This document shows, piece after piece, positions 5,516-6,722 of a stretch of 6,722 nucleotides of DNA. This stretch comes from Planctomycetota bacterium. GTDB lineage: Bacteria > Planctomycetota > UBA1135 > UBA2386. The position numbers were made by a program, and so were the translations under genes. Within the stretch, counting starts at the first letter, position 1; the number at the start of each line of letters is the position of its first letter. The stretch covers positions 1 to 6,722 of the forward strand of contig JAGQRA010000671.1 of NCBI GenBank assembly GCA_020425885.1, written 5' to 3'. The notes beneath the pieces are model-generated. The model was not told the DNA's origin. It did no database searches and saw nothing but the letters and a program-made list of their open reading frames with translations.

Positions 5516-6720
5516 CTGCGCAGGACGCGGGCGTTCGCAAACGCGCAGTAGTCGCCGAGATCGTAGTTCTTGCCGAAGTCGACCTCGATCGCGAGCTGCT
5601 GACACTTGTTCAGCTCGATGGCAACGGGCTCGGCCGGCAGACCGCGCGTTCGTGGCGTCGATTCGTAGACGAGGTTGCCGTCGACGAGCACGCGGAACAC
5701 GGCGTGCGCCTGCGGGCCGCCGCGGTCGTCGATGCCGATCATCGCCTGGAACGTGTCGTAGCTGCCGCCGAGGTCGTAGGTCAATCGGGTGCGCGGCACC
5801 ATGCCGACGCCGCGACTCCAGGTCTCGCCGCCGAGCACGAAACCGGGACCGGCCAGCGAACGGTCCTTGGTCCACGGCCAGACGCGATCGAAGGCCGGGG
5901 TCTGCGTGACGGCAGGCGTGAGGTCGGACAGCCACCGCAGCCGATCGCTGGCGACGGTGAGCCGGGCGATGCGCGCCGCGGGAGCCGACACCTCGCAGCC
6001 TTCGTCGAGGCGGAGCCGCACGGCGGTATCGAGGCCGAGCAGTTTGCCCTCGAGATGGTCGCCGCTGTCGAAATCGAGCGCGACCCTGGGTGCCGGCTGC
6101 GGATCCATCGCAAAGCCGGTGTTGTTGCCGAACACGATCGCGACCAGCCCGTCGAGTTCGAAGTCGTGCTGCTTGCCGCGCAGATCGAACACGATCGCGT
6201 CGGGTCGCATGCCGTTGACGGTGACCTGGAAACGATGCTGCTTGCCGTCCTTCTGGACCCAGATCATGTCGGTGTTGTCGGCCGGGTCCTGCAGATCGGC
6301 GCCGAACGAGCCCGGCTGCTGCCGGTCGGGTCCACCGTGCCGCAGCGCGCGCAAGGTCGTGATCGGCAGTTCGATCGTGACGCCGAGCGCGAGGTCGGCG
6401 GCGATCCTGGCCGGCCGACCGTCGGCGCCGGGCACGCCGCGCAGCGCGAGCGCGCCGAACTCCTGACCCGATCGCAGCCACAGGTGATGCGGCGTCCGCT
6501 GGGCCTTGGCCGCCGCCGACCCGGCGGTGAAGGTGGCGACCTCCTCGAGGTCGATGACGACCGCTTCGCCGGCGCCGGCCACGGTCACCTTGCCGTCTTC
6601 GGCGATCGAGACCGTGCCCTTCACCTCGCGGCCCTCGATCGTCGTCACGCTGCCGATCGCGCCTTCTTGGGCAACGACCGGCGCGCAGAGCAACACCGCC
6701 AAGGCTGCTGGGCCACGCAT
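5512..6720 (-). CDS. Secreted NPCBM-domain protein
   Basis: A 402-residue protein, probably exported and carbohydrate- or cell-surface-associated. The N-terminus (basic MRGP, then an Ala/Leu/Val-rich core) is a signal peptide with likely cleavage after Ala17 (APVVA|QEG). Residues about 262-401 match an NPCBM domain (putative carbohydrate-binding module): a DRSLAGPGFVLGGETW stretch, then GVGMVPRTRLTYDLGG, then a DTFQAMIGIDDRGG strand and a VFRVLVDGNLVYES strand, the usual jelly-roll signature order. Residues about 23-255 hold several similar beta-rich segments (about 23-64, 78-125, 162-197 and 211-255), each a strand pair ending in a hydrophobic I/V-x-x-I/V-x-x-I/L pattern; these look like internal repeats of small barrels but I cannot name the family. 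No catalytic motif is visible. The ATG at 6720 is chosen because it opens directly on the signal peptide; only 2 nt lie upstream, so an earlier start cannot be excluded. The stop overlaps the GTG of the next gene, suggesting one transcript and coupled translation. Confidence 0.85.
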   Translation of the reverse strand: MRGPAALAVLLCAPVVAQEGAIGSVTTIEGREVKGTVSIAEDGKVTVAGAGEAVVIDLEEVATFTAGSAAAKAQRTPHHLWLRSGQEFGALALRGVPGADGRPARIAADLALGVTIELPITTLRALRHGGPDRQQPGSFGADLQDPADNTDMIWVQKDGKQHRFQVTVNGMRPDAIVFDLRGKQHDFELDGLVAIVFGNNTGFAMDPQPAPRVALDFDSGDHLEGKLLGLDTAVRLRLDEGCEVSAPAARIARLTVASDRLRWLSDLTPAVTQTPAFDRVWPWTKDRSLAGPGFVLGGETWSRGVGMVPRTRLTYDLGGSYDTFQAMIGIDDRGGPQAHAVFRVLVDGNLVYESTPRTRGLPAEPVAIELNKCQQLAIEVDFGKNYDLGDYCAFANARVLRR

Positions 6721-6722
6721 CG

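Noticed and set aside
5516..6481. Upstream extension of the FG-GAP frame to an 824-residue protein
   Set aside because: The extra 322 residues are Arg/Ala-rich, overlap the NPCBM gene in another frame, and would bury the signal peptide found after the GTG at 5515.

Overview
The window is high in G+C throughout and carries five genes, all on the minus strand, so transcription runs from right to left. The gene types suggest a planctomycete (Planctomycetota) or a close relative. They comprise a secreted NPCBM-domain protein, a secreted FG-GAP/VCBS propeller with a C-terminal domain of a kind I associate with secreted proteins of that phylum, and a run of three secreted trypsin-like (HtrA-type) proteins. 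This assignment is inference from protein style; no rRNA or marker gene is present.

Layout in transcription order. (1) 6720-5512: NPCBM-domain protein with a signal peptide. (2) 5515-4007: seven-repeat FG-GAP/VCBS propeller, overlapping gene 1 by 4 nt (GTGA). (3) A 154-nt gap, 4006-3853, holding a probable intrinsic terminator and at best a weak promoter. (4) 3852-2047: trypsin-like serine protease with an intact His-Asp-Ser triad, a PDZ domain and about 200 C-terminal residues I do not recognise. (5) 2050-977: a second trypsin-fold/PDZ protein that has lost all three catalytic residues, overlapping gene 4 by 4 nt (ATGA). (6) 980 to the left edge: a third trypsin-fold protein, also without any triad residue, overlapping gene 5 by 4 nt (GTGA) and running out of the window before its expected PDZ domain. 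No stretch over 300 nt lacks a gene.

The main point of interest is the second transcription unit: one apparently active secreted protease followed, with coupled translation, by two pseudoproteases. Both carry the same Asp-to-Gly and Ser-to-Tyr replacements and differ only at the former His (Gln in one, Phe in the other). Their frames are intact, their fold motifs are kept and their ribosome binding sites are good, so they look maintained rather than decayed. I infer a multi-subunit extracytoplasmic protease system in which inactive paralogues scaffold, regulate or present substrate to the active one. All five proteins also share an Ala|Gln junction at the predicted signal-peptide cleavage site. 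No functional link between the NPCBM/FG-GAP pair and the protease trio can be shown from the sequence.
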